Of a DNA stretch of 64,000 nucleotides, positions 28,776-41,570 are shown piece by piece; within the stretch, counting starts at the first letter, position 1; the number at the start of each line of letters is the position of its first letter. The position numbers and the translations under genes were made by a program. The stretch spans positions 6,686,217-6,750,216 of the forward strand of contig OY744615.1 in NCBI GenBank assembly GCA_963556255.1. The letters are read 5' to 3'. The notes beneath the pieces were generated by a model. The model saw only the letters and a program-made list of their open reading frames with translations, had not been told where the DNA came from and ran no database searches. This stretch comes from Allolobophora icterica (Eukaryota > Annelida > Clitellata > Crassiclitellata > Lumbricidae).

Positions 28776-31700
28776 GTGCGAGATAAGTATTTCACAAATC
28801 ATTTATGAATCATGGTCCTATTTGGCGAAGCAATTACTCAAATTGGCAAGAAACATAAGTAGAGGAACAGTCTGATAAGCAACCAACGGCACAAAGTAGC
28901 CTAATAGAGCCAGCTTGCTTCATCCCCGTCTGATCCTCCCATCGAAAGTGTAAAGCAATGTATTAATTTGATAACCGAGTTCGCTTAAAGGAGCTAACGA
29001 AGCATAAATCTCAACCCTCTGAGGCTAATCTGGGGTGAAATTTTACCGCAGTGCTACTTGATGCAATTTAATGTTTCAGATACGTACCTGTATTTTAGAC
29101 TTCTGGGTAACTGTTTCAAAGTGACAGATTGACCCAAGACACCTCCTATCTAGATAAATAGAAAATTGATACTATTTGTTGCGCATTGAACTAAATGAAC
29201 TCTGACACTTTATGGGGAGAAAAATTCATCCCAGGTTATATAATGCGTGAATCTTTATGGGGTCAGCTTTTTAGGATTAAAATATTTCTGTCTTCCAAAA
29301 CAAAATCAATCATAGTTTTTGTTGACAATGGGGTACGCTCACATTTATATAGGCATTTACAAAGTCTTGTAAAGAAATTAAAACCTGACATTTTTTAAAT
29401 CAATGTACACGGTCCAAGAAATATATTACTACAGATCTGCATGAATGTTATCTTAAACTACTCACGGAGAAAAATATATTGGAAGTCATAAATCAGTTTG
29501 CTGGGTTGAAATAGATAGAACAAAATATTTAAACTGTTACAGGTACTTTATATACGCAACAACCAATTTCTTCTGACTTTTCTCCTATAAGCTCGATTAT
29601 CTATACTTAGTCACGCAGTCCTTTAATTCCCAGCACTACAATTTGTTTCTATGACCTCATATTACTTTTATCTGCTGTTACTATTAGTATTCTTCTACAT
29701 GACACTGATTCTTTGACAACTTCAAAGCAACAAGCGTTGTTCAACCCACCTCTGTTCCGCCCTAACTCTTCTCCACCTTCCATCACCTCATTACTAAAAT
29801 TTGCAAATCGCTTCATGGTTATAGCTGTTCCGCCTCTGTGGAACAAATTCCGTCAGCATTACGATAAATATCCGATCCATCCTACGAACTTATCGAAACG
29901 TTACCTGTTGCTATCTCTCCACAGGTCATTCACTCAAAACTGAAAAACTGCTCTTCACATGTGGATATTCCTCTTCCTCCTCTTCCCCGTACCTCACTCG
30001 CCGTTTCGACTCTAAATACTATCCACATTAGCCGTCTGACTGTCTGCCTGCCTGACTTATTGGGACCTTGAGCTGGAACCGATTTAAGCCACGCCTATAC
30101 ATTAGGCTTTGACAAAGCGTCGTTATTGGTTCCCGCGGCTTCGCTTTTTAGGCGCTGTAGAAATGTCGAGATTACGATTAGGATTATTGTCTGCTATTAG
30201 GATTTGCTCTGCTATCATACTACAACCAACGATGTAAGCAGAAGGAAGGCTGTAGTTAGCTTCAATTGTGTTTTATTGTAAATTAACTCTAAAATAACAA
30301 GCGTTGTTAATATACAACTCTTGAATGAGAATGAGGAAACATATACGCGACTATCAGTGAAGATATCAGTGAAAACATCGCCGAAATGTTTCGTGTTTTC
30401 TGTGCAGCCGTTTTCAAAGCAATCATTCTCAGCCAATTCGCAACAAAGAGACGCTTAGTGGAACAACATCTGGTCAACGACCTTCGAGATAAAACTAAAC
30501 CAAAATCACTTCAAGTAGAGAAATTCATCAGTCGACTGAGGGTTGAGGGCATAGAAATCCTCAACACTCTACCAGACAGACAGACAGTTGCTTGGATTTG
30601 GTGTCAATCGCAGAAGGGTCTTCAAAAGATTCAGAAGCTCAACGAATCCAACGATCTTCTAAATATATTCATTGGATTAGCAACGTCTGTGTCATCGTCT
30701 TCTGACATTACTAAACCATCAGCTGTCTGCATGAGTAGAGATCAATTCAAGAAATGTATTGGCAAGTACATGCAAATACTCCTTAGAAAGAATCTGTAAA
30801 ATTCTATTTAAAAGTCAGTGAGGTCCATCAATATAACATAACAAGGGTTTGAAGTGGTTCAGAAGACGTTTAGTCTGTGTCAGAAACACTGCAAATTAAC
30901 CTCGAACGCTTAGTAACCCAATTTTCCTAGCTTCTTCTTCTTAAAAGCTGTGATAGCGTCCGCTGAGACAGTACTATCATCGAAACCATGCCACAAGTCT
31001 ACAACTCTTGCACTGAAGAATTTAAAATGAACAAAGTCAGGAATGTTTCCGACAGAAACACAGAACAGGGAATAAGATGAAGAGGTAGCTAGACAAGGAT
31101 CTTATATTACGATTATTACCATCTTATGACACTGAAAAATGAATGAATAAATAAATAAATGAACAATTATTTCCTGAAATTAAATAAATTAAATGTAGTA
31201 AGAATGAATTATTTTTATTTTTAGCGTTAAGTGCGATTGTTGTCCAGTTCACAGAGAGAATCGAAGTGGAAGAAGATGAATATGTGTGGGGAATTACTAA
31301 ACTGCGAAATGAAATCTACGTCCTCTGTCAATCGTATTCAGCTTCCCCTCATGTAATTCGTGTATTTCAGGATCGACATCCATTCCGTCTACAGACGAAA
31401 ATCGAAACAAAAGAGATTAAATTTCCCTTTGACATTGGATCCAATGAGAAGGAAAATTGCCTGTACGTGATTGACCAAGGAGAGGAGAAATGCGTCTGGA
31501 AGGTGAAAAGAGAAAGAGACGACCAACACAAAATCATCAAATGGCTGACCACTGATTACCTGCCACGTATTCTATCAGTGTCCAGTGCTGGTCACTTGTT
31601 GACAGTCACATGGAGAGATGGATCGTCCATTTTGAGCATCTACGGATCAGACGCCAAACTTCTTCGTTCCATTCAGTTACCGGGAGATGTCATTCATGCA

Positions 31701-32156
31701 GTAGAAACATCGATCGGGAATTTTCTCATCCTAGACCAGGGTTGGATTGAGGAGAAGGCAGTGGAGAGTGGGTCAGTTGGGAAATCAAGGGAGATTTGGG
31801 GCATATGTGAACTGACCACAGATGGGCAGATGGTCATGAATCGCTTCATTTCTTCAAGTGAAACACAACAACTAAATTCTTCTGTTTATCTCTCCCTCGA
31901 TGCAGACGATCGAGTGTTTGTGGCTGACAGAGGGAATTACAGAGTGATTCTCTTGGATTCTGACCTAAACTGGAATCAAATTATTTGTCCAACAAAAGAG
32001 GAACAGGAAAAGATTATCTTTCAACCAAAGAGATTGTTTTACAATGACGAAAGTATGCAGTTGATAGTCGGGGGAAATGTAATTGGACAAGGAGTTAATG
32101 TTTATACTCTGAAGCGAAAATTTACTCACTTTTCATCAAGATTGGCTGAGAAATGA
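28451..32156 (+). CDS. Gene B: CARD-like-domain X-beta-propeller protein (three predicted exons)
   Basis: Exons: 28451-28775, 30408-30761, 31225-32156; sum 1611 nt, 536 aa, no internal stop. Residues 15-105 look like a CARD-type death fold (NRSYLEENIHLKDSIKRL, LLHMMRYFDETKISAVIRC). Residues 109-226 are domain X, matching gene A exon 3 (FKAIILSQ versus FKAVILSK; VAWIWCQSQKGLQKI versus VVLYFYCKSLNDLVEL; QFKKC versus EYKKC). Residues 240-530 form an NHL/TolB-like six-bladed propeller (VWGITKLRNEIYVLC, NCLYVIDQGEEKCVWKV, DRVFVADRGNYRVILL). Both introns are phase 1; the second uses a GC donor. Propellers of this type bind proteins or RNA, so the product is inferred to be an intracellular adaptor with a recognition platform. 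An AATAAA follows at 32237. The frame is also open upstream to 28397, so an additional 5' exon is possible. Confidence 0.7.
29705..30195 (+). mobile_element. LINE 3' fragment in intron 1 of gene B
   Basis: The plus-strand frame contains LLKFANRFMVIAVPPLWNKF, then in the next frame a KLKN-like end. It finishes with TTTTTAGGCGCTGTAGAAATG and GATTACGATTAGGATTA, the tail found on the other L2/CR1 copies here. Confidence 0.7.
30408..30761 (+). other. Gene B exon 2 (domain X)
   Basis: Acceptor TTTTCTGTGCAG|. The donor is TATTG|GCAAGT, a GC-type site with otherwise consensus bases. It is the only junction that joins exon 3 in frame. Phase 1 on both sides, as for gene A exon 3. Confidence 0.65.
31225..32156 (+). 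other. Gene B exon 3 (beta-propeller)
   Basis: Acceptor ATTTTTATTTTTAG|. One uninterrupted exon of 932 nt encodes the whole propeller and ends in TGA. Confidence 0.75.
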
Positions 32157-32236
32157 TAACCATCGATTTCCCGATTATTCTACTGAATTCTAATAAGAAA
32201 GGTCCCATTTAAGAGTATTATAGACATTAGACAGCA

Positions 32237-32242
32237 AATAAA
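32237..32242 (+). terminator. Polyadenylation signal of gene B
   Basis: AATAAA, 81 bp after the stop codon of gene B. Confidence 0.5.
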
Positions 32243-32639
32243 TCTGCCTTTGTTTGATTTAAACAATTTTTATGACTGACTTCCTGGGAAATATAGACAC
32301 GTAAAACGTATAGAACTTTTCTATCGACGAGTAAGAGTGGAATCAGTGGAATTGCAGCAAATGAATGAACGAACGTAGAACGTAGAATAAATAAAATATA
32401 AATTGAGAATATAAAATGAATAAATTAATGTATTTTACTTTGTAATTAACTATTCATTTTCATTTCAAGCAAATATCAGGTACTATGTCATAAAAATATA
32501 CTTCTCCAGTTGCTGATTAAGGAAAAACGGCCAATGGTGCTAATAAGTTGTGAAAGACCTGCGTTACATGGCGATTTATTCCAATTTTTTCGAAAGCATT
32601 GAAATGAATGAATGAATGACTGAACGTTACTGACCGACC

Positions 32640-32720
32640 GAACGACTGACTGTCTGATTAACTGACTGTCTGATTAACTGACTGTCTGATTAACTGACTG
32701 TCTGATTGAGTGAATGAAGG
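32640..32720 (+). repeat. 16-bp minisatellite
   Basis: Four to five copies of ACTGACTGTCTGATTA. The inverted counterpart is at 37935-38030. Confidence 0.9.
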
Positions 32721-33036
32721 AATGAATGTGACCGACTGTGTCAGACTAATTGGCTAAAAGAATTAATTAGCGAGCGAACGAATGAATATTACCGGCCTTT
32801 GCATTCCTAATAATATGGAATCGTGAACCATAAACTTGCCAATTCGCTACCATCGTCTAAATCACTAGTCCATATATACTATTTTACTCTGGCCCTTGCA
32901 TGACTCCGTCTTCTCCCGTTTCTTTTGCGTAGGGATTTATAGAGACTGTACAGAGTCGAGTGAAAGCCTGAACCGAACCAATTAGATCGAGTATCTAGTC
33001 TTTCGGGTCCTGGAATAAAATGTGCTGTTCCTGATT

Positions 33037-34250
33037 AGAGTAATCGTGATCTCCAAACTTCTAAAGCGCCACTCGAAGGCCAAGCGCAGGACACCAGCCT
33101 ATTCACGAGCGCTACGTCAGATAAGAGGTTTCCAGAGAGTAGTCCAAAAGAGGTCCGAGTCCGGTTTCCAGAAGGCCAAACCAAATCAGATGGGGTTTCC
33201 AGAGAGTAGTCCAAAAGAGGTCCAAGTCCGATTTCCAGGAGGCCAAACCAAACAAAAGGGGGTTTCCAGAGAGTAATTCAAAAGAGGTCCAAGTCCGATT
33301 TCCAGGGTAACAGATCAAGGGGTTCCAGAGAGGGGTCCAAAAGAGGTACAAGTCCGATTTCCAGGAGGCCAAACCAAATCATAGGTGGTTTCCAGAGAGT
33401 AGTCCAAAGGAGGTCCAAGTCCGATATCCAGGCTACCAGATCAGGAGATGCAGACCAGCTGTCAAGGCGGGTGTCGTTTACGTCGAGAATAATTGGAAGG
33501 CGGAGGATCAGATGAGTCAGGGTACGAGTATTTGAAAAGGTGAGACTCCAGTTTTGAGTGGAAAGCCCGGGGGTGATAGATAGAGGAACAAGAGGATGAG
33601 GATGAAGGACGGGTTGCAATGATGATGGAGGCACTAAGAAACTGCGAAATTCAAGGGGGAGATCATTCCAGAGGCGTGGTGCTGTGATGGATATGGCTCG
33701 GTTGGAGAACTTGAGGTGAGTAGTGACTGGGTGTCGAGAAAGACTGAGATAGGACGATGATCGGGTGGAGCGGGTTGTCTGAATGGTGAAGACATCACGA
33801 AGGTACATGGGCTGAGAATATTGTAGGGAGTTGTGGGTTAGTGACAGGACTTTAAAGTGGATTCGCTCTGAGATTTTTAACCAATGGAGTGATTTGAGGA
33901 TGGGAGTGATATGATGATGTTTGGGCTTTCTAGTGACAGCTCTGGTTAGTGAGTTTTGGATAAGCTGTAGACGCTTGATTTGAGTGGATTCAAGGTTGAG
34001 GAAAAGAAATTAAAGTAATCAAGCTTCGAATGAACAATGGAGGCAGCAATGGTGGAGGCAGTTTTAAGGACGAGCATGGGTCGTATGTGTCGGAGGTCAC
34101 GAATGTGCATGAAGCAGGAGGGCGATAGGTTAGAGATGTGGTTAGAGAAGGAGAGGTGTGGATCAAAAATAACACCAAGATTGCGAACAGGGGAGTAAGA
34201 GGTGAAGGTGAGAGACGATGAGGTAGTCGAAAGGTTTATGGCTTCCAGTG
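33037..34250 (-). mobile_element. L2/CR1-like LINE copy in left palindrome arm
   Basis: Minus-strand frames show PVRNLGV-type text (34140-34180), then the WNDLPLEFR and STQNWSLTFSNT end (33500-33810), broken by frameshifts. The 3' part holds a tandem repeat of about 70 bp (33115-33440: TTTCCAGAGAGTAGTCCAAA...GTCCGATTTCCAG), about five units. Confidence 0.85.
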
Positions 34251-35095
34251 TCGTGGGTTACCTTTTTCTGGCGTGAATGTGGTAAGATGATTCTCTAGAC
34301 TTGTTTCTTTAATAACTGGATGGTATTCAAATTCTCTGCTTAAATTTTTCCAATGGACTAGTTCTCACCATTTTGATTTCGACACTGAAATTGAATGTTG
34401 AAGCGTGATATTCTGGCATTTGTACAGGAAGACATCCAGTCTCATTGGACAAGGAGATGGCTGCTCGTTGAAAAGGTCGCCACAGAAGTAGTAGTGTTCA
34501 TTGTTTAACTACCCCGTGTCTGGTCCTCACTGCCCGGGTCAATGACATCGACCGTGCCTCAGAGAGTTTCGTGACAACAGAGAAACAATGTTGTATATGA
34601 TAAAAAAGATCCCTGATGCAATCCGTTGAAATAATTGCGTTTCTTTAATAATACATATAATAGACCGAGTTAAATAATTCTCGGTCTATTTAGACCTTGT
34701 GACTTTCAGAGAGCAACAGTTAGGTTATTTGTTTGTTGCCACTGGAATGACCACTTGAACGTTTCTATTCACAGTCGTCGTCCAAATTCGCAAAGATCCT
34801 TCGAGAGGTTCGCTATCAGTCGACAGATGGCGGTTCGCTTGGTTGGATCAACGAACGACATCTGCGTAATCGAAACACAGTCATTTCACAATCGTAAGAA
34901 TATCAAAACAGTTGTCATGGAAATATTATGTCCAATGACTTTGTAGATGGAGTTCCGTCTTGCTGTTCATGTAGAGGAAGAGGACGACGTGGCTTGAGCA
35001 GTATGTTCTCTGCTCAGGATTTCACCATTCCTTTTACTAGACGACTAGGAAGGGTGAAATGTTGAGGGTGAGGGAAATGGGTGCGGGATAGACCA

Positions 35096-35877
35096 AGGTG
35101 AGTCCATTGCTTATCCAGTGATAGAGTTAAATGTTATATGGATATGGTGTATAGTAAATGATGTTGTATATTATACCAATCATATACAGTAAGTTGAGTT
35201 TGTTGAATTTGAAGTAATGAAGTGTAAATTACTGTATTAATTGTAAATATATTTTTGATTAAATAAGACTAACGTGTAGTTAGTAAAGGACATATATTAA
35301 GAAAATTTGTGTACAGATTTTTAGTGTGGGGCTAAGTTGTGACGATGTCTCTGAACTACGCATTGTCATCTTATATGTATTTAAAGGTAGTAGTTATCTG
35401 TTGTTAAGCTTAAGATGCATAGGTTGTGTATAATGTTTGCTTTAATTAATTACCAACATCTAAAACCAAGGAATAAAAGAGGTACGAACAGAGCCAACAG
35501 CCTGATTAAAGATTAGACCAGATGAGATTAAACTAGCTACTATTCTATACACGTTTGAAATTTTCGGATATTTAGACTGCAAAAATATAATAAGCCAATC
35601 CGATGTGAATGTGAGGTAGGATGGGCTTCATGACCAACCTGTCTCCTGTTTACCATTAGGTTAGAAAAATGAAGTTGCTAACAAGTCATACTTTATACCA
35701 CTGGCGTAAACTTGTCCAAAGCATTGGTGGGCATTTGGTTATTCATTCTACACTTGTTGCATTGGGTGTAATCGTAGCTGTGAGGTCAAAAGTGTGCTGG
35801 TAGATGTTTTGAAGGCGTTTTAAGAGCTTGGAGGTAGGAAGTAAACCAAGAGTTGGTGGCGTGTGAACATATTGGTC
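35096..35877. other. Spacer of the palindrome
   Basis: About 780 bp, AT-rich, with no gene seen. Near 35702-35740 it contains CACTGGCGTAAACTTGTCC, matching the right end of the hAT-like element at 22442-23136. Confidence 0.6.
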
Positions 35878-38205
35878 TATCCCTCTCCCTCAACATTTCA
35901 CTCTTTCGATTACGCAGATGTCGTTCGTTGATCCAACCAAGCGAACCGCCATCTGTCGACTGATAGCGAACCTCTCGAAGGATCTTTGCGAATTTGGACG
36001 ACGACTGTGAATAGAAACGTTCAAGTGGTCATTCCAGTGGCAACAAACAAATAACCTAACTGTTGCTCTCTGAAAGTCACAAGGTCTAAATAGACCGAGA
36101 ATTATTTAACTCCGTCTATTATATGTATTATTAAAGAAACGCAATTATTTCAACGGATTGCATCAGGGATCTTTTTTATCATATACAACATTGTTTCTCT
36201 GTTGTCACGAAACTCTCTGAGGCACGGTCGATGTCATTGACCCGGGCAGTGAGGACCAGACACGGGGTAGTTAAACAATGAACACTACTACTTCTGTGGC
36301 GACCTTTTCAACGAGCAGCCATCTCCTTGTCCAATGAGACTGGATGTCTTCCTGTACAAATGCCAGAATATCACGCTTCAACATTCAATTTCAGTGTCGA
36401 AATCAAAATGGTGAGAACTAGTCCATTGGAAAAATTTAAGCAGAGAATTTGAATACCATCCAGTTATTAAAGAAACAAGTCTAGAGAATCATCTTACCAC
36501 ATTCACGCCAGAAAAAGGTAACCCACGACACTGGAAGCCATAAACCTTTCGACTACCTCATCGTCTCTCACCTTCACCTCTTACTCCCCTGTTCGCAATC
36601 TTGGTGTTATTTTTGATCCACACCTCTCCTTCTCTAACCACATCTCTAACCTATCGCCCTCCTGCTTCATGCACATTCGTGACCTCCGACACATACGACC
36701 CATGCTCGTCCTTAAAACTGCCTCCACCATTGCTGCCTCCATTGTTCATTCGAAGCTTGATTACTGCAATTTCTTTTCCTCAACCTTGAATCCACTCAAA
36801 TCAAGCGTCTACAGCTTATCCAAAACTCACTAGCCAGAGCTGTCACTAGAACGCCCAAACATCATCATTTCACTCCCGTCCTCAAATCACTCCATTGGTT
36901 AAAAATCCCAGAGCGAATCCACTTTAAAGTCCTATCACTACCCTCAACTCCCTACAATACTCCCAGCCCAAGTACCTTCGTGATCTCTTCACCATTCAGA
37001 CAACCCGTTCCACCCGCTCATCGTCCTATCTCAGTCTTTCTCGACACCCAGTCACTACTCATCTCAAGTTCTCCAACCGAGCCATATTCATCACAGCACC
37101 ACGCCTCTGGAATGATCTCCCCTGAATTTCGCAGTTCCTTAGTGCCTCCATCATCATTGCAACCTGTCCTTCATCCTCATCCTCTTGTTCCTCTATCTAT
37201 AACCCCCGGGCTTTCCACTCAAAACTTGAGTCTCACCTTTTCAAATACTCCTACCCTGACTCATCTGATACTCCGCCTTTCAATTATTCTCGCCGTAAAC
37301 GACACCCGCCTTGATAAGCTGGTCTGCATCTCCTGATCTGGTAGCCTGGAAATCGAACTTGGACCTCTTTTGGACTACTCTCTGGAACCCCCTTTGATTT
37401 GGTTTGGCCTCCTGGAAATCGGACTTGGACCTCCTTTGGACCACTCTCTGGAACCCCTTGATCTGGTACCCTGGAAATCGGACTTGGACCTCTTTTGGGC
37501 TACTCTCTGGAAACCCCGCTGATCTGACGTAGCGCTCGTGAATAGGCTGGTGTCCTGCGGTTGGCCTTCGTGTGGCGCTTTAGAAGTTTGGAGATTACGA
37601 TTACGATTACTTTAATCACGAACAGCACATTTTATTCCACGTCACGAAGGACTAGATACTCGATCTAATTGGTTCGGTTCAGGCTTTCACTCGACTCTGT
37701 ACAGTCTCTAAAAATCCCTACACAAAAGACACGGGAGAAGACGGAGTCATGCAAGGGCCAGAGTAAAATTGTATATATGGACTAGTGATTTAGACGATGG
37801 TAGCGAATTGGCAAGGCTATGGTTCAAGATTCCATATTATTAGGAATGCAAAGGCCGGTAGTATTCATTCGTTCGCTCGTTAATTAATTCTTTTAGCCAA
37901 TTAGTCTGACACAGTCGGTCACATTCATTCCTTCATTCACTCAATCAGACAGTCAGTTAATCAGACAGTCAGTTAATCAGACAGTCAGTTAATCAGACAG
38001 TCAGTTAATCAGACAGTCAGTCGTTCGGTCGGTCAGTAACGTTCAGTCATTCATTCATTCATTTCAATGCTTTCGAAAAAATTGGAATAAATCGCCATGT
38101 AACGCAGGTCTTTCACAACTTATTAGCACCATTAACCGTTTCTCCTTAATCAGCAACTGGAGAAGTATATTTTTATAATGTTTATGACATACTACCTGAT
38201 ATTTG
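35878..38205. repeat. Right arm of the large imperfect palindrome
   Basis: Reverse complement of 32469-35095 with roughly one change every 20-30 bases in the parts I compared, and small indels. It ends ACTACCTGATATTTGC, complement of the left-arm start. Confidence 0.9.
36520..37605 (+). mobile_element. L2/CR1-like LINE copy in right palindrome arm
   Basis: This is the inverted twin of the LINE at 33037-34250. Plus-strand frames encode RNLGVIFDPHLSFSNHISN-like text, the KSLHWLKIPERIHFKVL equivalent, and the SSPEFR end, with frameshifts. The 3' tail is GGAGATTACGATTACGATTA at 37590-37612. Confidence 0.85.
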
Positions 38206-39339
38206 CCATCATCAGCTGAAGTCCAGAGCATTAGAATAACTCAGTAATCACCTCTTCCAGCTTTCCGTCCAGCTTTCCTTCCAACCGTTGTCGATTGGAA
38301 GGTAGGAAATCGTCTTTCTATGAAAGCGACAAATAGGCCTTTTATCATTCTGTAAATATCCCACTTTAGCCACATACGAGCAGCGTCAAGAGAACTACGT
38401 TAACTTATTATCAGCTTATTTTAAACAAGGCTAGAGACAACTTCTTCCAAGAATTAACAAATCGAGAGAACTAACTTAATAAACGAAAAAATGAAAGAAA
38501 CTGAATAAGAAATTCAAAACAAAAAATTATAAAAAAAACTTCAATTTAAAAACTAAAAGTAGGAATTAAATGTATTATTTTATGGCGCTCCATAAGCTAT
38601 TCAGTCCATCCAAAAAGTCACTTAACTTCAAGATTTGTAACTTACAAATCACCCACTCGATCTGGATTTTGCAAATTTCGATCAAAATTCGTTATTTTGA
38701 GATTATCTTGGTTGAGCTGATATCCTTCGACGAATATTCGATTGAAACAGCAGTTGAAGGAGCAGAAATCGGAAGAATTTCGACGAAGAAGAGGAAGCGG
38801 TGGAGATTTCTGCAAATTTCTGAAAATGTTTGACTGCGTTTGTCACCTTCGAGACCTGAGCTGTGAATGAAAATCTATACAATACAATGACGCAGGAATT
38901 ACGTCATTTTGGCCTTTGTCAATATTTCAATGTTTGTCATTAGTACGCTGCAGCTTAAATTAACTGTCTCTGAATGAATGAATGAATGAATTAATTAATT
39001 AATTAATACTCGTTATTGAACATCACAGCCAGAACAAGCTACTGACTCACGAGCAGCTAATTAGCGTCAGTAGGTAGGCCTATTCTTGTAGAGAATACGG
39101 ATCATAAAATTATTATCTCTACGTGTGTAAGTCTAGAAAGTCTGTCTGTTTGATACACATATATACAGACATATGAAATGCAGACATGCAGACAGACGTA
39201 CACATTTCGCCATTTTACCTTAAATTGGCAAAGTTCCAATGAATGTTATTTTTAATCTGCGGCCTTAAATGAATTCTGTCTATAAGTCTACATTTCTGTC
39301 TGTCTGTTTACTTAACGCAATGAAAGCCTAGTCTGACAG
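38206..39339. other. Intergenic, AT-rich
   Basis: No supportable gene. An 87-codon frame at 38570-38833 is Ile/Phe-rich with a basic end and no recognised motif. A (GAAT)n/(TAAT)n tract lies near 38973-39005. Confidence 0.4.
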
Positions 39340-39690
39340 GCCTACACTACAGGCTCTGAAACAGACACACAGATAGACAGACAGACATGTAGACCTACAT
39401 GAAGACAGATAGACAGAGATGGAGAGAGCGAGACGGACATGAAGACAGGTAGACAAACAGAGAGACCGACTAACGGATTAGCAGACAGACGGAGATAGAG
39501 CGACAGACAAAAGGCAAACAGAAAGACAGACAGAAATGAAGCGAGAGCGAGAACGAGCGAGACGTACAGAGACAATGCGAAATACAGACAGAGTGGAAGA
39601 CACACAGTCGTGTCTCTGCTAAAAAGACGTTCAGATAGTATAAAGAGACAATAGACAGACACACGTCTGCCTATTGTCTGTCCGTCTGTC
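39340..39690. repeat. GACA/CAGA-rich degenerate repeat
   Basis: Purine-pyrimidine tetranucleotide repeats similar to those at 6.5-7.1 kb. Predicted Ser/Leu/Cys-rich frames are artefacts. Confidence 0.75.
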
Positions 39691-40169
39691 AACTCGACTT
39701 AGTAGACGAAGACTTGCATAGTTCTGATATAGAAAATGACGATTCTGATGGAGAAAGTACCGATGAATGTAATGCAAAGTTATTCAAGTTATTCAAGTTA
39801 TTCGCCTTATAGCAACCATATATTGCTTCGACCCTGGTCACTTTTTAGTGAAGTCATAAGTTGACCTATTTCACCACCGCTGATTGTCTGAATGGATGCC
39901 ACGCCTTTATAATGTTTCCGTGTAGGGACCGAACTAACCGATGACGAAGATGTCGTCTCGATGCCTCTGGCTGCATACGTCGAGTTCCAACTTCTCGTCG
40001 ACACTCATTTTCTGCTTGATCGATGTAGCTCCATGTCGGTCACATAAACACTCGACTTATGTCTCAATTGTCTGTCTGTATCTCAGTCTCTTCTAAGTCA
40101 TAGCCTCATAGGTCTATGCATGCACTGTGCGCATAATAACATGTATCTACACGTATGAATATACATGCA

Positions 40170-40425
40170 TCTATCACGTATATATATATATATATATGCA
40201 ATTATGCATATTATGCATGTATGCATATTGTATGTATGTATGTATGTATGTATAGATGTATGCATGTGTGTGGGTATGCAAGTATGTATGATTGTGCGTA
40301 TATATGTATGTGTTTATCTGTGTATATATGTATGTATGATATGCATGTATGTATGTATGCATATTCGTATGTATGTATGCACTTTTGTAGGTATGAGTGT
40401 ATATTGATATTTGGTCGCCTACTAT
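40170..40425. repeat. (TA)n and (GTAT)n repeat
   Basis: ATATATAT at 40180-40197, then mostly GTATGTAT/GCATGTAT units. Confidence 0.9.
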
Positions 40426-40894
40426 AATAGTTCAGCCTAGGGATATGATAATCTGTTCTTGTGTTGATGAAAGATGCAATAATTAATTAGCGAGAGAGTC
40501 GCTAGAAATATTTCTTTCAGTATGCCGGAAACGGCGATCTTAGGATCACATAAGATATGACACATTTAGACACAAAGACTTAAGTTGGTGTATCGGCGAC
40601 AAATTAAAGAACTATGTGACTAAAGAAACACATAAAAAATGTAAGTCAATGATCCAAGCTATTCAAATAACTCACAATGCTTAGATCCAAACAACACTTG
40701 TGACTTACATTTAATGCCACGTATAGCTTGGCTGAAGTAGCCAGCATAGTCAGGAAGTTTTGGTTGCTCCTATCTGTGCAACAGCAGCAACCAGTGGCTC
40801 GAGCCACGGTCGACTTCTGTAATAACTTGTGATCATCCGTTCATACTGATTTGTAATATACTGCGTTATTGTCAGTTTGAAGATATTAAACGAA

Positions 40895-41067
<173 letters not shown>

Positions 41068-41199
41068 CAAGGATTATTTACAAGTTTCTACACGGTTCTG
41101 TCTAGCAATACGAAGTGCTTATACAAGGAAATCAGTTGGAGCTTTAAACTAACATTGATCTGTAAAACATGCCAACAAAACTCCTTTACATTGAATTAC

Positions 41200-41570
41200 A
41201 ATCTGACTCTTTAGTCGTTTCATCGTCTTAACGGGTTCAACTTTATCTGATGTACGTTTCTTTGACATAAGGGAATCCACTATATAGGATCCGCCGAACA
41301 ACAAACGTCGCCTCTTGCCACAATCAACAAAAACATTCAAGAAACTCTAAACAACATCAGGAAAAATCGAACGAGAAAAACAAACTTAAGTTCGATTGCA
41401 AAAAGCAAAAACCGCCTAGATCAAAAGTTTCAAAGGAATATCACAGCAAATAGATTACTTACAATGAAATTCATGTTGAAATAATAATATAATCGATGCA
41501 AGCGGTTCCTGAAACGAATAATGCGTCTTGAACATTATATATTATGACGTCACACAATGAACAATGATGA
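41200..41570 (+). repeat. Dispersed repeat, copy 2
   Basis: Counterpart of 5190-5600. Shared blocks include CTTGCCACAATCAACA, TTCGATTGCAAAA and TGACGTCACACAATG. Confidence 0.5.

Larger units (their letters stand above)
32469..35095. repeat. Left arm of a large imperfect palindrome
   Basis: It starts GCAAATATCAGGTA and is complementary, with scattered substitutions and indels, to the right arm. It contains a TGACTGTCTGATTAAC minisatellite (32640-32715), an antisense LINE copy (33040-34250) and unique DNA. About 170 bp (34875-35045) have no counterpart in the right arm. Confidence 0.9.
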
